From assembly GCA_017618625.1 (NCBI GenBank), contig JAFZTV010000020.1:1-64000 (forward strand): DNA of 64,000 bases, read 5' to 3'. The position numbers and the translations under genes are program-made. The first letter of the stretch is position 1, and every line of letters starts with the position of its first letter. The notes under the pieces are model-generated. The model was not told the DNA's origin. It saw nothing but the letters and a program-made list of their open reading frames with translations, and made no database searches. Shown here one piece after another: positions 15,820 to 23,868 of the stretch. The stretch comes from Bacteroidales bacterium. GTDB lineage: Bacteria; Bacteroidota; Bacteroidia; Bacteroidales; P3.

Positions 15820-17253
15820 ATGGTCGAAAAGATAAAGATACACAAAGGGTTGGACATACCGCTCGGTGGAGCGGCGGAGCTTCGGGTGACCGACAGGCGC
15901 GATATCGCGCTGTATGGAATCATGCCCGATGACTTCGTGGGATTTACCCCGAGGTTGGAGGTTCACGAGGGCGACCATGTAATGTGCGGACAGCCGCTGA
16001 TGAGCGACAAAAACAACCCCCGCATACGGCTCACGTCGCCGGTGTGCGGCACCGTGAAAGAGGTGAGGCGCGGCGAGCGCAGAGCCATCATAGCGGTGGT
16101 AGTGGAGAAAGAGGAGGTGCAGCAACCATGGAAGTGCGACACCGAGAGCCTCAAAACCCGTGAATGGCTTATCGAGGCCATGACCGACTGTGGCCTTTGG
16201 GCGATGATGCGCCAGAGACCTTTCGGCACAATCGCCAACCCTGACGACAAACCGAGGGATATCTTCATCAGCCTCTTCGACACGACACCATTGGCTCCGT
16301 GCCCGGAGAGGGCGATTAATGTTTCGTGCCTGGAGAGAGCGAACAATAATCAATGGTTGGCTGCGGGTTTGAACGCGCTGGCGATGATGACTGAGGGGAA
16401 GGTGCATGTGTGTGTTAGTGGTCAGTGGTCAGTGGTCGGTGGTCAGTTGGCGGACAACATTATTTTCCATGAGGTTTCGGGACCTCATCCCGCGGGAAAC
16501 ATAGGCACTCAGATTGCCGCCATCGCGCCGATAAACAAAGGCGAGAGGGTTTGGACTATGAATCGACAGGATGTGGCAATACTGGGACGTCTGGCAAGCA
16601 CCGGAGAATACCGGCCGGAGCGCTGGGTGGCCGTCACCGGTCCTGCAGCAGCGCATCCGCAATACTACCATATCACGGCAGGAGCCTCGCTCGACGAACT
16701 GCTGAAAGGACAACTGAGCAGCGAGGAATATCCGAGGTTAGCAGTTAGCAGGCAGCAGGCAGCGGGCAGCGGGACACGCGTCATATCGGGCAACGTGCTG
16801 AGCGGTCGCGCTGTGGGTGTTGACGGATTCGTCGGCGCCTACGACAGCCAGGTGACGCTGATCGAGGAGGGCGACTGCTACGACTTCATGGGATGGCTGA
16901 TGCCGGGATTGAGAAAACACAGCTTCTCGCGGACGTTCCTTTCGGGGGTGCTTCCATTCAAAATTCAAAATTCAAAATTCGCAGTTCAGAACTGGCATTT
17001 CAACACCAACCTGCACGGCGGCGAGCGGCCGCTGGTGTTCAGCGGAGACTTCGAGCGGGTGTTCCCGTTTGACATATACCCGACCCAGCTGATAAAAGCC
17101 GCCATCGTCGGGGACATCGACCTTATGGAGCAGCTGGGCATCTACGAGGTGGAGCCCGAGGACTTCGCCCTATGTGAATATATCGACCCGTCGAAAACCG
17201 ACATCCAAAGTATCATACGCGAAGCGCTGGAGAAATTGAGAAAGGAGAGTTAG
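15820..17253 (+). CDS. nqrA: Na+-translocating NADH:quinone reductase subunit A
   Basis: ATG 15820 gives the typical NqrA start (K-I-K-I-H-K-G-L-D-I-P-L-G-G); the frame upstream overlaps the promoter. NqrA is the peripheral subunit of the sodium-pumping NQR complex, near the quinone site. The protein is 477 residues, somewhat longer than the usual roughly 450. The excess matches three heptamer arrays lying in frame: residues about 199-210, 306-317 and 379-390. The inserted segments are low-complexity (Val/Ser/Gly/Gln, Ala/Gly/Ser/Gln, Asn/Ser/Phe/Gln). It heads nqrABCDEF, and the stop codon itself lies in another heptamer run. Confidence 0.93.
   Translation: MVEKIKIHKGLDIPLGGAAELRVTDRRDIALYGIMPDDFVGFTPRLEVHEGDHVMCGQPLMSDKNNPRIRLTSPVCGTVKEVRRGERRAIIAVVVEKEEVQQPWKCDTESLKTREWLIEAMTDCGLWAMMRQRPFGTIANPDDKPRDIFISLFDTTPLAPCPERAINVSCLERANNNQWLAAGLNALAMMTEGKVHVCVSGQWSVVGGQLADNIIFHEVSGPHPAGNIGTQIAAIAPINKGERVWTMNRQDVAILGRLASTGEYRPERWVAVTGPAAAHPQYYHITAGASLDELLKGQLSSEEYPRLAVSRQQAAGSGTRVISGNVLSGRAVGVDGFVGAYDSQVTLIEEGDCYDFMGWLMPGLRKHSFSRTFLSGVLPFKIQNSKFAVQNWHFNTNLHGGERPLVFSGDFERVFPFDIYPTQLIKAAIVGDIDLMEQLGIYEVEPEDFALCEYIDPSKTDIQSIIREALEKLRKES
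16414..16448. repeat. Heptamer array 1 inside nqrA, five units
   Basis: Units GTTAGTG, GTCAGTG, GTCAGTG, GTCGGTG, GTCAGTT total 35 bp within codons 199-210. Confidence 0.82.
16737..16771. repeat. Heptamer array 2 inside nqrA, five units
   Basis: Units GTTAGCA, GTTAGCA, GGCAGCA, GGCAGCG, GGCAGCG total 35 bp within codons 306-317. Confidence 0.82.
16956..16990. repeat. Heptamer array 3 inside nqrA, five units
   Basis: Units ATTCAAA (three times), ATTCGCA, GTTCAGA total 35 bp within codons 379-390. The unit is close to that of the vWA gene array at 10941-10975. Confidence 0.82.
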
Positions 17254-17276
17254 TAGTTAGCATTAAGTTTTTAATC
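17249..17276. repeat. Heptamer run across the nqrA stop, up to the nqrB start
   Basis: GTTAGTA and GTTAGCA are clear; TTAAGTT and TTTAATC are weak. The nqrA TAG is inside the first unit and the run ends exactly at the nqrB ATG. Confidence 0.55.
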
Positions 17277-18431
17277 ATGAACGGACTTCGAAGATACATA
17301 GACAAGATAAAGCCCACTTTCAGCGAGGGGGGCAAGCTTGCGTGGCTGCAAAGCACCTTCGAAGCGTTCGAGACTTTCTTGTTCACGCCCAACACGGTAA
17401 CCAGGCGCGGAAGCCACATACGCGACGCGGTGGATATGAAGCGGTCGATGATAACGGTGGTGATAGCACTGATGCCGGCCATGCTGTTCGGCATGTGGAA
17501 CATCGGCCACCAGTGGGCGGCGGGCAGCGGGCAGTCGGCTTCGTTCTGGCTCTGCTTCGCCTTCGGCTTGGTGCGTATGCTGCCGCTGATTGCGGTTTCG
17601 TATATCGTGGGACTTGCGATAGAGTTCGCCTTCGCACAGATACGTCACCATGAGGTGAACGAGGGATTTTTGGTAACGGGATTGATAATACCGATGATCG
17701 TGCCTGTAACGACACCGCTGTGGCAGCTGGCTCTGGCGGTGGCTTTCGCCGTGGTGATAGGCAAAGAGGTGTTTGGCGGCACAGGCATGAACTTCCTTAA
17801 TCCGGCTTTGGTTGCGCGCGCATTCCTATTCTTCGCCTACCCGACGCACATGTCGGGCGACTCTGTATGGACGGCAGCCAAATGGTGGGGCACCGACGCG
17901 ATAGCGGGCGCGACGCCGCTGGGCGAGATGATGGGCGGAGGCATAAGACCTACTGCATCGCTGCTCGACCTGTTTGTCGGCACCACAGCGGGTTCGACCT
18001 GCGAGACATCGGCAATAGCCATACTGCTGGGAGCGTTGATACTGCTGGGAAGCGGCATCGCCTCATGGCGCACGATGCTGAGCATATTCATCGGCGGCGG
18101 CGCGATGGGCATCGTGTTCAACCTCATCGGAGCCAACAGCTATATGCAGCTACCGTTCTACTACCACTATGTTATGGGCGGATTCATGTTTGGCGCGGTG
18201 TTTATGGCCACCGACCCCGTGACCTCGGCGCAGACGAACGCCGGCAAGTGGATTTACGGCTTGCTGGTGGGAATGTTTGCCGTACTGCTGCGAGTGGTCA
18301 ACCCCGCATACCCGGAGGGGATGATGCTCAGCATACTGCTTATGAACTGCTTTGCGCCACTGATTGACCACTGTGTGGTGGCCGTGAATATCGGCCGACG
18401 CAAGAAAAGATGGAAGGAGGCGCAGAAATGA
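17277..18431 (+). CDS. nqrB: Na+-NQR subunit B (membrane, covalent FMN)
   Basis: The 384-residue polytopic protein shows the NqrB N-terminus, ten or so hydrophobic helices and the flavinylation site in D-A-I-A-G-A-T near residue 210, whose Thr should carry covalent FMN. NqrB holds the sodium path and passes electrons to quinone. A Gly/Ala/Ser-rich loop near residue 80-88 is encoded by a short heptamer-like run (17513-17540). It starts 23 bp after nqrA and overlaps nqrC by 4 bp. Confidence 0.95.
   Translation: MNGLRRYIDKIKPTFSEGGKLAWLQSTFEAFETFLFTPNTVTRRGSHIRDAVDMKRSMITVVIALMPAMLFGMWNIGHQWAAGSGQSASFWLCFAFGLVRMLPLIAVSYIVGLAIEFAFAQIRHHEVNEGFLVTGLIIPMIVPVTTPLWQLALAVAFAVVIGKEVFGGTGMNFLNPALVARAFLFFAYPTHMSGDSVWTAAKWWGTDAIAGATPLGEMMGGGIRPTASLLDLFVGTTAGSTCETSAIAILLGALILLGSGIASWRTMLSIFIGGGAMGIVFNLIGANSYMQLPFYYHYVMGGFMFGAVFMATDPVTSAQTNAGKWIYGLLVGMFAVLLRVVNPAYPEGMMLSILLMNCFAPLIDHCVVAVNIGRRKKRWKEAQK
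17513..17540. repeat. Short heptamer-like run inside nqrB
   Basis: GTGGGCG, GCGGGCA, GCGGGCA, GTCGGCT: four units, 28 bp, encoding a Gly/Ala/Ser/Gln loop between membrane segments. Confidence 0.55.
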
Positions 18432-19024
18432 AACAGTTCTCCAACCGATATATGTTGCTCTATTCGCTGGCGCTGGTGGCAGTGTCGGCGGTGGTGCTCT
18501 CGGTGACCGCCGTGACGCTGAAACCGCGCGAGGAGCGCAACCGACAGATTGAGCAACAGCAGATGATACTCAAAACCATAGGGCTCGACTGCGCCAAAAA
18601 TGAAACGGCTCAGGCATACGAACGCCACATCGCCGAAGCCGAACATGACGGCAAAACCTATTACCGCTACGACTGCGACGAGAGGCAGGGCATCATCCTT
18701 CCCCTTCACGGCACAGGCCTCTGGGGACCCATCTGGGGATATCTGGCACTCGACTGCAGCGGCAACGTGGTGGGCGCCGTCTTCGACCACAAAGGCGAGA
18801 CACCAGGATTGGGCGGTGAGATTGCGACCGACAAGTTTGCCCAGCGTTTCGTTGGCAAACGTATGGACGAGCATCCCATATACCTAATCAAGAACGCCGA
18901 CAAAAAGGACCCCCATCAGGTGGATGCCATCAGCGGCGGCACCATGACCAGCAACGGAGTCCCGCAGATGCTGGAAGGAGGATATAACGACTACATAAAG
19001 ATAAGAGAGGACGCCACAAAATGA
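18428..19024 (+). CDS. nqrC: Na+-NQR subunit C (covalent FMN)
   Basis: ATG 18428 overlaps the nqrB stop as ATGA and follows an AAGGAGG at 18415, so the earlier start at 18410 is rejected. The 198-residue protein has one N-terminal membrane helix (residues about 9-28) and a periplasmic FMN-binding domain ending with the flavinylation motif D-A-I-S-G-G-T near residue 171, where Thr is the FMN site. It relays electrons between NqrF/NqrD-E and NqrB. It overlaps nqrD by 4 bp, so the two are translationally coupled. Confidence 0.95.
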   Translation: MKQFSNRYMLLYSLALVAVSAVVLSVTAVTLKPREERNRQIEQQQMILKTIGLDCAKNETAQAYERHIAEAEHDGKTYYRYDCDERQGIILPLHGTGLWGPIWGYLALDCSGNVVGAVFDHKGETPGLGGEIATDKFAQRFVGKRMDEHPIYLIKNADKKDPHQVDAISGGTMTSNGVPQMLEGGYNDYIKIREDATK

Positions 19025-19626
19025 GAAACTGGAAGCTGATAACGATGCCTTTCGACAAGGAGAACCCGATAACCGTTCAGGTGTTGGGCATCTGCTCCTG
19101 TCTGGCGGTCACCGCCCAGTTGAAGCCCGCGCTGGTGATGGCGGTGTCGGTGACGGTGGTGGTGGCGTTGGCGAACCTCATCATCTCGCTTCTACGCAAG
19201 AGCATACCGCCACGCATACGCATCATAGTACAGCTGGTGGTCGTCTCGACACTCGTGGTGCTGGTCGATTTGTTCCTGAAAGCGTTCGTCTATGACGTGA
19301 GCAAGCAGCTTTCGGTGTTCGTGGGACTTATCATCACCAACTGTATCGTGATGGGACGCCTGGAGGCTTTCGCCATGACCAACCCTCCCCTACCCTCGCT
19401 GTGCGACGGCATCGGCAACGGGCTCGGCTACGGCATCATACTGTTGGCGCTTGGTACGGTGCGCGAACTTTTCGGAAGCGGCACACTGCTGGGCTATCCC
19501 GTAATGGAAAAAATAGGAGCCTATAACATCGGATACGAGAACAACGGATTGATGATAATGCCTCCGATGGCGCTGATACTCGTGGGCATCATCATCTGGA
19601 TACAACGGAGCAGGAGGAGCAGTTAG
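19021..19626 (+). CDS. nqrD: Na+-NQR subunit D
   Basis: The 201-residue protein has six hydrophobic helices and the conserved G-I-C-S-C-L-A-V-T motif (residues 23-31), whose Cys binds the intramembrane iron centre shared with NqrE. The related R-E-L-F-G-S-G-T-L-L segment is also typical. Its stop codon lies in the first unit of a heptamer array, so the last residues (Arg-Ser-Ser) may have been set by that array. Confidence 0.95.
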   Translation: MRNWKLITMPFDKENPITVQVLGICSCLAVTAQLKPALVMAVSVTVVVALANLIISLLRKSIPPRIRIIVQLVVVSTLVVLVDLFLKAFVYDVSKQLSVFVGLIITNCIVMGRLEAFAMTNPPLPSLCDGIGNGLGYGIILLALGTVRELFGSGTLLGYPVMEKIGAYNIGYENNGLMIMPPMALILVGIIIWIQRSRRSS

Positions 19627-19653
19627 CAGTCAGCAGATAGTAGTTAGTAAATA
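19619..19653. repeat. Heptamer array over the nqrD stop, five units
   Basis: Units GCAGTTA, GCAGTCA, GCAGATA, GTAGTTA, GTAAATA total 35 bp. The nqrD TAG spans the first and second units; nqrE starts 4 bp after the array. Confidence 0.78.
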
Positions 19654-19656
19654 GAA

Positions 19657-20274
19657 ATGCAAGAGATAGTCAACATATTCGTCAAGTCGATATTTATCGA
19701 CAACATGATATTCGCCTTCTTTCTGGGCATGTGTTCCTATTTGGCGGTGTCGAAGACGGTGAAGACCTCGGCGGGATTGGGCATCGCGGTGACATTCGTA
19801 TTGCTGGTCACAGTGCCTATCAACTGGCTGCTCAACAAATATGTGCTTGCTCCCGGCGCGCTGGCTTGGATAAGCCCGTCGCTGGCAAGCGTTGACCTCT
19901 CGTTCCTGTCGCTCATCATGTTCATCGCTGTCATAGCCGCCATAGTGCAGATAGTCGAGATGACCATCGAGCGTTTCAGTCCTACGCTCTACTACGCCCT
20001 GGGCATCTTCCTGCCGCTGATAGCGGTGAACTGCGCCGTGATGGGCGGCTCGCTCTTTATGCAGGAGCGCGGCTACTCGTCCATCGGCGAGGTGCTGGCT
20101 TTCGCACTCGGCTCGGGCATCGGCTGGTTCCTGGCCATCGTGGCCATAGCCGCCATTCGTGAAAAACTACGCTACTCCCACATACCGCCAGCGCTGCAAG
20201 GCGTGGGCATAACTTTCATCATCACGGGCCTTATGGGATTGGCCTTCATGTCGTTTATGGGGATAAAAATTTAG
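19657..20274 (+). CDS. nqrE: Na+-NQR subunit E
   Basis: The 205-residue protein has six hydrophobic helices and mirrors NqrD. Conserved features are G-M-C-S-Y-L-A-V-S at residues 24-32 (iron-centre Cys) and the second half N-C-A-V-M-G-G-S. With NqrD it forms the inverted-topology pair that transfers electrons across the membrane. The stop TAG lies at the edge of another heptamer run. Confidence 0.95.
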   Translation: MQEIVNIFVKSIFIDNMIFAFFLGMCSYLAVSKTVKTSAGLGIAVTFVLLVTVPINWLLNKYVLAPGALAWISPSLASVDLSFLSLIMFIAVIAAIVQIVEMTIERFSPTLYYALGIFLPLIAVNCAVMGGSLFMQERGYSSIGEVLAFALGSGIGWFLAIVAIAAIREKLRYSHIPPALQGVGITFIITGLMGLAFMSFMGIKI

Positions 20275-20294
20275 CAGTCAGTGGTTAGTGGTTG
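20274..20294. repeat. Heptamer run after nqrE
   Basis: GCAGTCA, GTGGTTA, GTGGTTG: three units starting at the last base of the nqrE stop codon. Confidence 0.6.
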
Positions 20295-20350
20295 AAACTT
20301 AAAACAATAAAATATAGCCCTATGAGGGCACGCACCTTAAAACTGTCAAT

Positions 20351-21652
20351 TTGATACAAACTCTGCTCATAGCACTCATTGTTTTTGCGGTGGTCATACT
20401 GCTGCTGGTGACGTTGCTGCTGGTGTTGCGCAACAAGCTGGTGAAGCAGGGCAAGGTGACCATCACCATCAACGACGACCTCAAACTGTCAGCCGATTCG
20501 GGCGCAAGCCTCAGCGCCACCCTCGGCGAGCAGGGCATCCACCTGCCGTCGGCTTGCGGCGGAAAAGGCAGCTGCGGGCAGTGCCGCTGCCGTGTGGTGA
20601 AAGGCGGCGGAAGCATACTGCCCACCGAGGTAGGTTTCTTCTCGCGCAAAGAGATTGCCGAAGGATGGCGTTTGGGATGTCAGACGAAGGTCAAGGAGGA
20701 CATGAGCCTGATAGTGTCGCAGTCGGTGCTTGACGTGAAAGAATACGAGTGCACCGTGCTGTCGAACCGCAACGTGGCGACCTTCATCAAAGAGTTCCGT
20801 GTGCAGCTGCCCGCCGGTGAACACATGGACTTCAAGCCCGGCTCGTACGCTCAAATCAAGATACCCACCTTCAACATAAGCTACAACGACTACGACCGCA
20901 GCCTTATCGGCGACGAATATCTGCCGGCTTGGGAGCGGATGAATATGTTCGACCTGCGCTGCGTGAACAGCGAGCCGACGGTGCGCGCCTACTCGATGGC
21001 CAACTACCCCGCCGAAGGCGATGTGTTTATGCTGACGGTACGCATTGCCACACCTCCTCTGACACCAGACCGCAAAGGGTTCCAGAAGGTCAACCCCGGT
21101 ATCGCATCGTCGTATATCTTCTCGCTCAAACCCGGCGACAAGGTGACGATGTCGGGGCCCTACGGCGACTTCCACGTGAGGGAGCATGAGTCCGTGCCTG
21201 GACAGGGCGAACAGATTGCAGGAAGGAAATTGCCCGAGATGGTTTGGATTGGCGGAGGAGCGGGAATGGCGCCTCTGCGGGCACAGATTATGCACCTGAC
21301 CCGCACGCTCGACACACGCGACCGCGAGATGCACTACTTCTACGGCGCACGGGCGCTGAACGAGGTGTTCTACCTCGACGACTTCCTGCAGCTGGAGAAA
21401 GAATTCCCCAACTTCCATTTCCACCTTGCGCTCGACCGCGAAGACACGTCGGCCGATGCCGCAGGAGTGAAATACACCGTGGGATTCATACACCAAGTGA
21501 TGTACGACACCTACCTGAAAGAGCACCCCGAGCCTGAGGAGATAGAGTACTACATGTGCGGCCCCGGCCCCATGAGCAAAGCCGTCACCGCGATGCTCGA
21601 CAGCCTCGGAGTGGCCGAAGAGAACATCATGTACGACAACTTCGGCGGCTGA
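20351..21652 (+). CDS. nqrF: Na+-NQR subunit F (NADH dehydrogenase, FAD and 2Fe-2S)
   Basis: The 433-residue protein has an N-terminal membrane helix, a 2Fe-2S ferredoxin domain (C-G-G-K-G-S-C-G-Q-C with a later Cys in R-L-G-C-Q), and FAD/NADH domains with R-A-Y-S-M-A-N, G-P-Y-G-D-F, I-G-G-G-A-G-M-A-P and C-G-P-G-P-M. It is the NADH entry point of NQR. The start is TTG 20351; the nearest upstream ATG is in another frame. The 76-bp gap from nqrE contains heptamers and a small hairpin (GCCCT-ATG-AGGGC, 20317-20329). Confidence 0.95.
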   Translation: MIQTLLIALIVFAVVILLLVTLLLVLRNKLVKQGKVTITINDDLKLSADSGASLSATLGEQGIHLPSACGGKGSCGQCRCRVVKGGGSILPTEVGFFSRKEIAEGWRLGCQTKVKEDMSLIVSQSVLDVKEYECTVLSNRNVATFIKEFRVQLPAGEHMDFKPGSYAQIKIPTFNISYNDYDRSLIGDEYLPAWERMNMFDLRCVNSEPTVRAYSMANYPAEGDVFMLTVRIATPPLTPDRKGFQKVNPGIASSYIFSLKPGDKVTMSGPYGDFHVREHESVPGQGEQIAGRKLPEMVWIGGGAGMAPLRAQIMHLTRTLDTRDREMHYFYGARALNEVFYLDDFLQLEKEFPNFHFHLALDREDTSADAAGVKYTVGFIHQVMYDTYLKEHPEPEEIEYYMCGPGPMSKAVTAMLDSLGVAEENIMYDNFGG

Positions 21653-21672
21653 ACAATCCCGTCACAACCGCG

Positions 21673-22173
21673 ATGGATTATACTGCGCATTACCACTCGC
21701 CTCTCGGAGACATCACAATGGCATCCGACGGAGAAGCGCTCACAGGACTTTGGTTCGACGGGCAGAAACATTTCGCCGAGACGCTCGACGCCAAACATCA
21801 GACACAGGAAAGTCTCCCTATCTTCGAGCAGACACGCCGTTGGCTCGACATCTATTTCTCGGGCAAGGCGCCCGACTTCACACCGCCGCTCGTGATGCGC
21901 ACCACCGAGTTCCGCCGCCAAGTGTGGGAGATACTGCTCTCCATACCCTTTGGCCGCACTATGGCTTACGGCGACATCGCACGCATCATAGCCCGCAAGC
22001 GAGGACATAAGTCGGTATCGGCGCAAGCCATCGGAGGCGCAGTAGGGCACAACAGCATCTCGCTCATCATCCCCTGCCACAGAGTTGTGGGCGCCGACGG
22101 CACCCTAACCGGCTACGCCGCAGGCATCGATAAGAAAACCCGCCTACTCCAAATGGAGCAGTCGGGGTTATAG
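21673..22173 (+). CDS. ogt: Methylated-DNA--[protein]-cysteine S-methyltransferase
   Basis: ATG 21673 gives a 166-residue protein; the longer frame runs back into nqrF. The active site P-C-H-R-V follows I-I, and the helix-turn-helix with R-x-Q-V-W and the later G-Y-A-x-G are all present. It repairs O6-alkylguanine by suicidal methyl transfer to the active-site Cys. It lacks the Ada regulatory N-terminus. It sits 20 bp after nqrF and may share its transcript. Confidence 0.93.
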   Translation: MDYTAHYHSPLGDITMASDGEALTGLWFDGQKHFAETLDAKHQTQESLPIFEQTRRWLDIYFSGKAPDFTPPLVMRTTEFRRQVWEILLSIPFGRTMAYGDIARIIARKRGHKSVSAQAIGGAVGHNSISLIIPCHRVVGADGTLTGYAAGIDKKTRLLQMEQSGL

Positions 22174-22177
22174 ACGG

Positions 22178-23023
22178 TTACAGAAAGAACTCCGATTGTT
22201 TCGGGGAGGCGAAGGTGCGTTCGATCATGGCTACGTGCGAGAGGTATTCGGGGTCGGTGAAGGCGATGGCTCCCATCGGGCAGATGCGACGGCAGGCCTG
22301 ACACTTGATGCAGATGCCTTCGAACGAAGGCATTCCCTCTTTGGAAACGATGCTTCCCATCGGACATACATCCATACACTTTCCGCAACGGGTGCAACGG
22401 TCGGAATCGCAGGAGGGCTTGGCCTTTAGGAAGCCGGCAGGGACGTTGTTGGTTTTGAGCGGGGTGTAGTATTTCTCAGGGTGGGCTTCGCCGGGTACCG
22501 ACAATCGTGAATTTCGGATTACAGATTTTGAAATCTTCTCAGCCAGCTGGACGGCGAAACGGTCGAGGGCGACGAGGTCTTCTACGTTTGGACGGCCGGC
22601 ACCAAGGGTGTCGCTAAATGCATGGCGGGTGACCACAGCGGCAGCTCCCACAGGTTGCATGCATCCCTCTTGCATCAAACCCACCAGCTCGGCCAGCGCA
22701 TTGTCGTAAGCACGGTTGCCGAAAGTGACCAAGACCACCGATAGATTGCGTGATTGCGCTAACGCGTGATTGTTTAAGCGGGTGAGGGCGTTGCGGACAT
22801 AGTCGAGAGTCTTATTGGGAATACGGCCGGCGTAAACGGGAGTCGCCCAGATGACGATGTCATCGGCATTGAAAGCAGGTAGCGACTCACGTTCATGCGG
22901 CAGCGTATAGGAATGGTATTCCACCTGGGCGCAAAGCAAACATCCCACCTTCTCAGCAAGATGCCGCGCCGCTTGCAACGTACATCCCGTAGGGCTGAAA
23001 TAAAACACCTTGATTCTTGCCAT
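22178..23023 (-). CDS. EFR1-type flavodoxin-ferredoxin fusion
   Basis: The 281-residue protein joins an N-terminal flavodoxin-like domain (F-Y-F-S-P-T-G phosphate loop at 7-13, A-T-P-V-Y-A-G-R at 60-67) to two C-terminal 4Fe-4S clusters: C-x-x-C-x-x-C-x-x-x-C-P at about 215-226 and C-x-x-C-x-x-C-x-x-x-C-P at about 244-255. Such EFR1 proteins move low-potential electrons in anaerobes; the partner is unknown. Two repeat runs lie in its coding sequence: an octamer run at residues 80-93 and a weak heptamer run near 164-172. It convergently abuts ogt (4-bp gap). Confidence 0.88.
   Translation of the reverse strand: MARIKVFYFSPTGCTLQAARHLAEKVGCLLCAQVEYHSYTLPHERESLPAFNADDIVIWATPVYAGRIPNKTLDYVRNALTRLNNHALAQSRNLSVVLVTFGNRAYDNALAELVGLMQEGCMQPVGAAAVVTRHAFSDTLGAGRPNVEDLVALDRFAVQLAEKISKSVIRNSRLSVPGEAHPEKYYTPLKTNNVPAGFLKAKPSCDSDRCTRCGKCMDVCPMGSIVSKEGMPSFEGICIKCQACRRICPMGAIAFTDPEYLSHVAMIERTFASPKQSEFFL
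22507..22534. repeat. Weak heptamer run inside the EFR1 gene
   Basis: GTGAATT, TCGGATT, ACAGATT, TTGAAAT: four units with a conserved ATT-like end, resembling the arrays at 10941 and 16956. The pattern is degenerate. Confidence 0.42.
22745..22784. repeat. Octamer array inside the EFR1 gene, five units
   Basis: Units ATTGCGTG, ATTGCGCT, AACGCGTG, ATTGTTTA, AGCGGGTG total 40 bp and encode residues 80-93. The unit is the same family as at 24302 and 32293. Confidence 0.68.
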
Positions 23024-23056
23024 CGTCGTTTTATTGCCTACTATCTCTATTACTCA

Positions 23057-23851
23057 TTAATCTTTTGCAAGGCAAAAGGGGCATTTCTTGCCGATGCATT
23101 GATTGTTGATGCGGCTGCGTGAGCATGTCACTTCGGTTTTTTCCATCTCCACACCGAGGTGTTCCTTCACGAAATCGACGGCCGTAAGGATAGAGAGGTA
23201 GGAGTCGCGCTTGCAGCAACGCGGCCCGCCGTTCAACGCCACTTGTTCGAGAGCTTTTGCCGTCATAAGATTGCAGAGCCGCCAGGTGTCGGTGGAAAGC
23301 GGCGTGTTGCCTGTGACAACCGACATGAAGATGCCCGTGCTGACAGCGGCTCCGCAAGCCCCCAGGTAACCACAGGCGCCCCCAGGCACCTGCCGTCCGC
23401 AGGACATCACTTCGAGTAGGCTCGACTGCAGGTCAATTTTCATGGTGTCGGGCGCAGCGTTATTATATGCTGTCAACAAGGCCGCGCCAACGAGAACGTG
23501 GTGCTCGGGGCCGTGCATGTGACAGAACGACTGCGACATCATCTTTTCCAATATGGCAATGGGGTCTTTGGAGGTCTCGGCCATACACAAGGCGATGATG
23601 GAATCCATGCCGGCGGTGTGGCATTCGGAGCAGACATAGTGACCTTTGACACAACGAGTCTTGCTAGGTTCCTGCCTGTGGCAAAGGACACATTCCATCA
23701 GCGTGTCGTGCTCGAGATATTCCAACGGTGCGCCGCATATCAGACATTCATCATTCCCCATCTCAGTTACTTGTTTTTCAGGCTTGTTATCCGAGCAAGC
23801 ATTTAAGATAAAACTCGTAAAAGCCGCTATGACGAGAATCGTATTTCTCAT
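23057..23851 (-). CDS. Cys-rich DUF5714-like protein with lipoprotein signal
   Basis: The 264-residue protein starts with a lipoprotein-type signal (MRNTILVIAAFTSFILNAC). It then has a Cys-rich region: C-L-I-C-G-A, C-V-L-C-H, a further C-V-K-G-H-Y-V-C-S-E-C-H, and later H-x-H-G-P-E-H-H and G-P-R-C-C-K-R. The middle and end match the DUF5714 pattern (V-P-G-G-A-C-G-Y-L-G-A-C-G-A). Members are thought to bind metal and are usually cytosolic, so the export signal is odd. It sits between a flavodoxin lipoprotein and the EFR1 gene on the same strand, which suggests a shared redox or metal role. Confidence 0.7.
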   Translation of the reverse strand: MRNTILVIAAFTSFILNACSDNKPEKQVTEMGNDECLICGAPLEYLEHDTLMECVLCHRQEPSKTRCVKGHYVCSECHTAGMDSIIALCMAETSKDPIAILEKMMSQSFCHMHGPEHHVLVGAALLTAYNNAAPDTMKIDLQSSLLEVMSCGRQVPGGACGYLGACGAAVSTGIFMSVVTGNTPLSTDTWRLCNLMTAKALEQVALNGGPRCCKRDSYLSILTAVDFVKEHLGVEMEKTEVTCSRSRINNQCIGKKCPFCLAKD

Positions 23852-23868
23852 TTTATCAAATTGGGGTG

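Noticed and set aside
20489..21526. Minus-strand open frame (345 codons) opposite nqrF
   Set aside because: NqrF motifs are complete on the plus strand; the antisense frame shows none.
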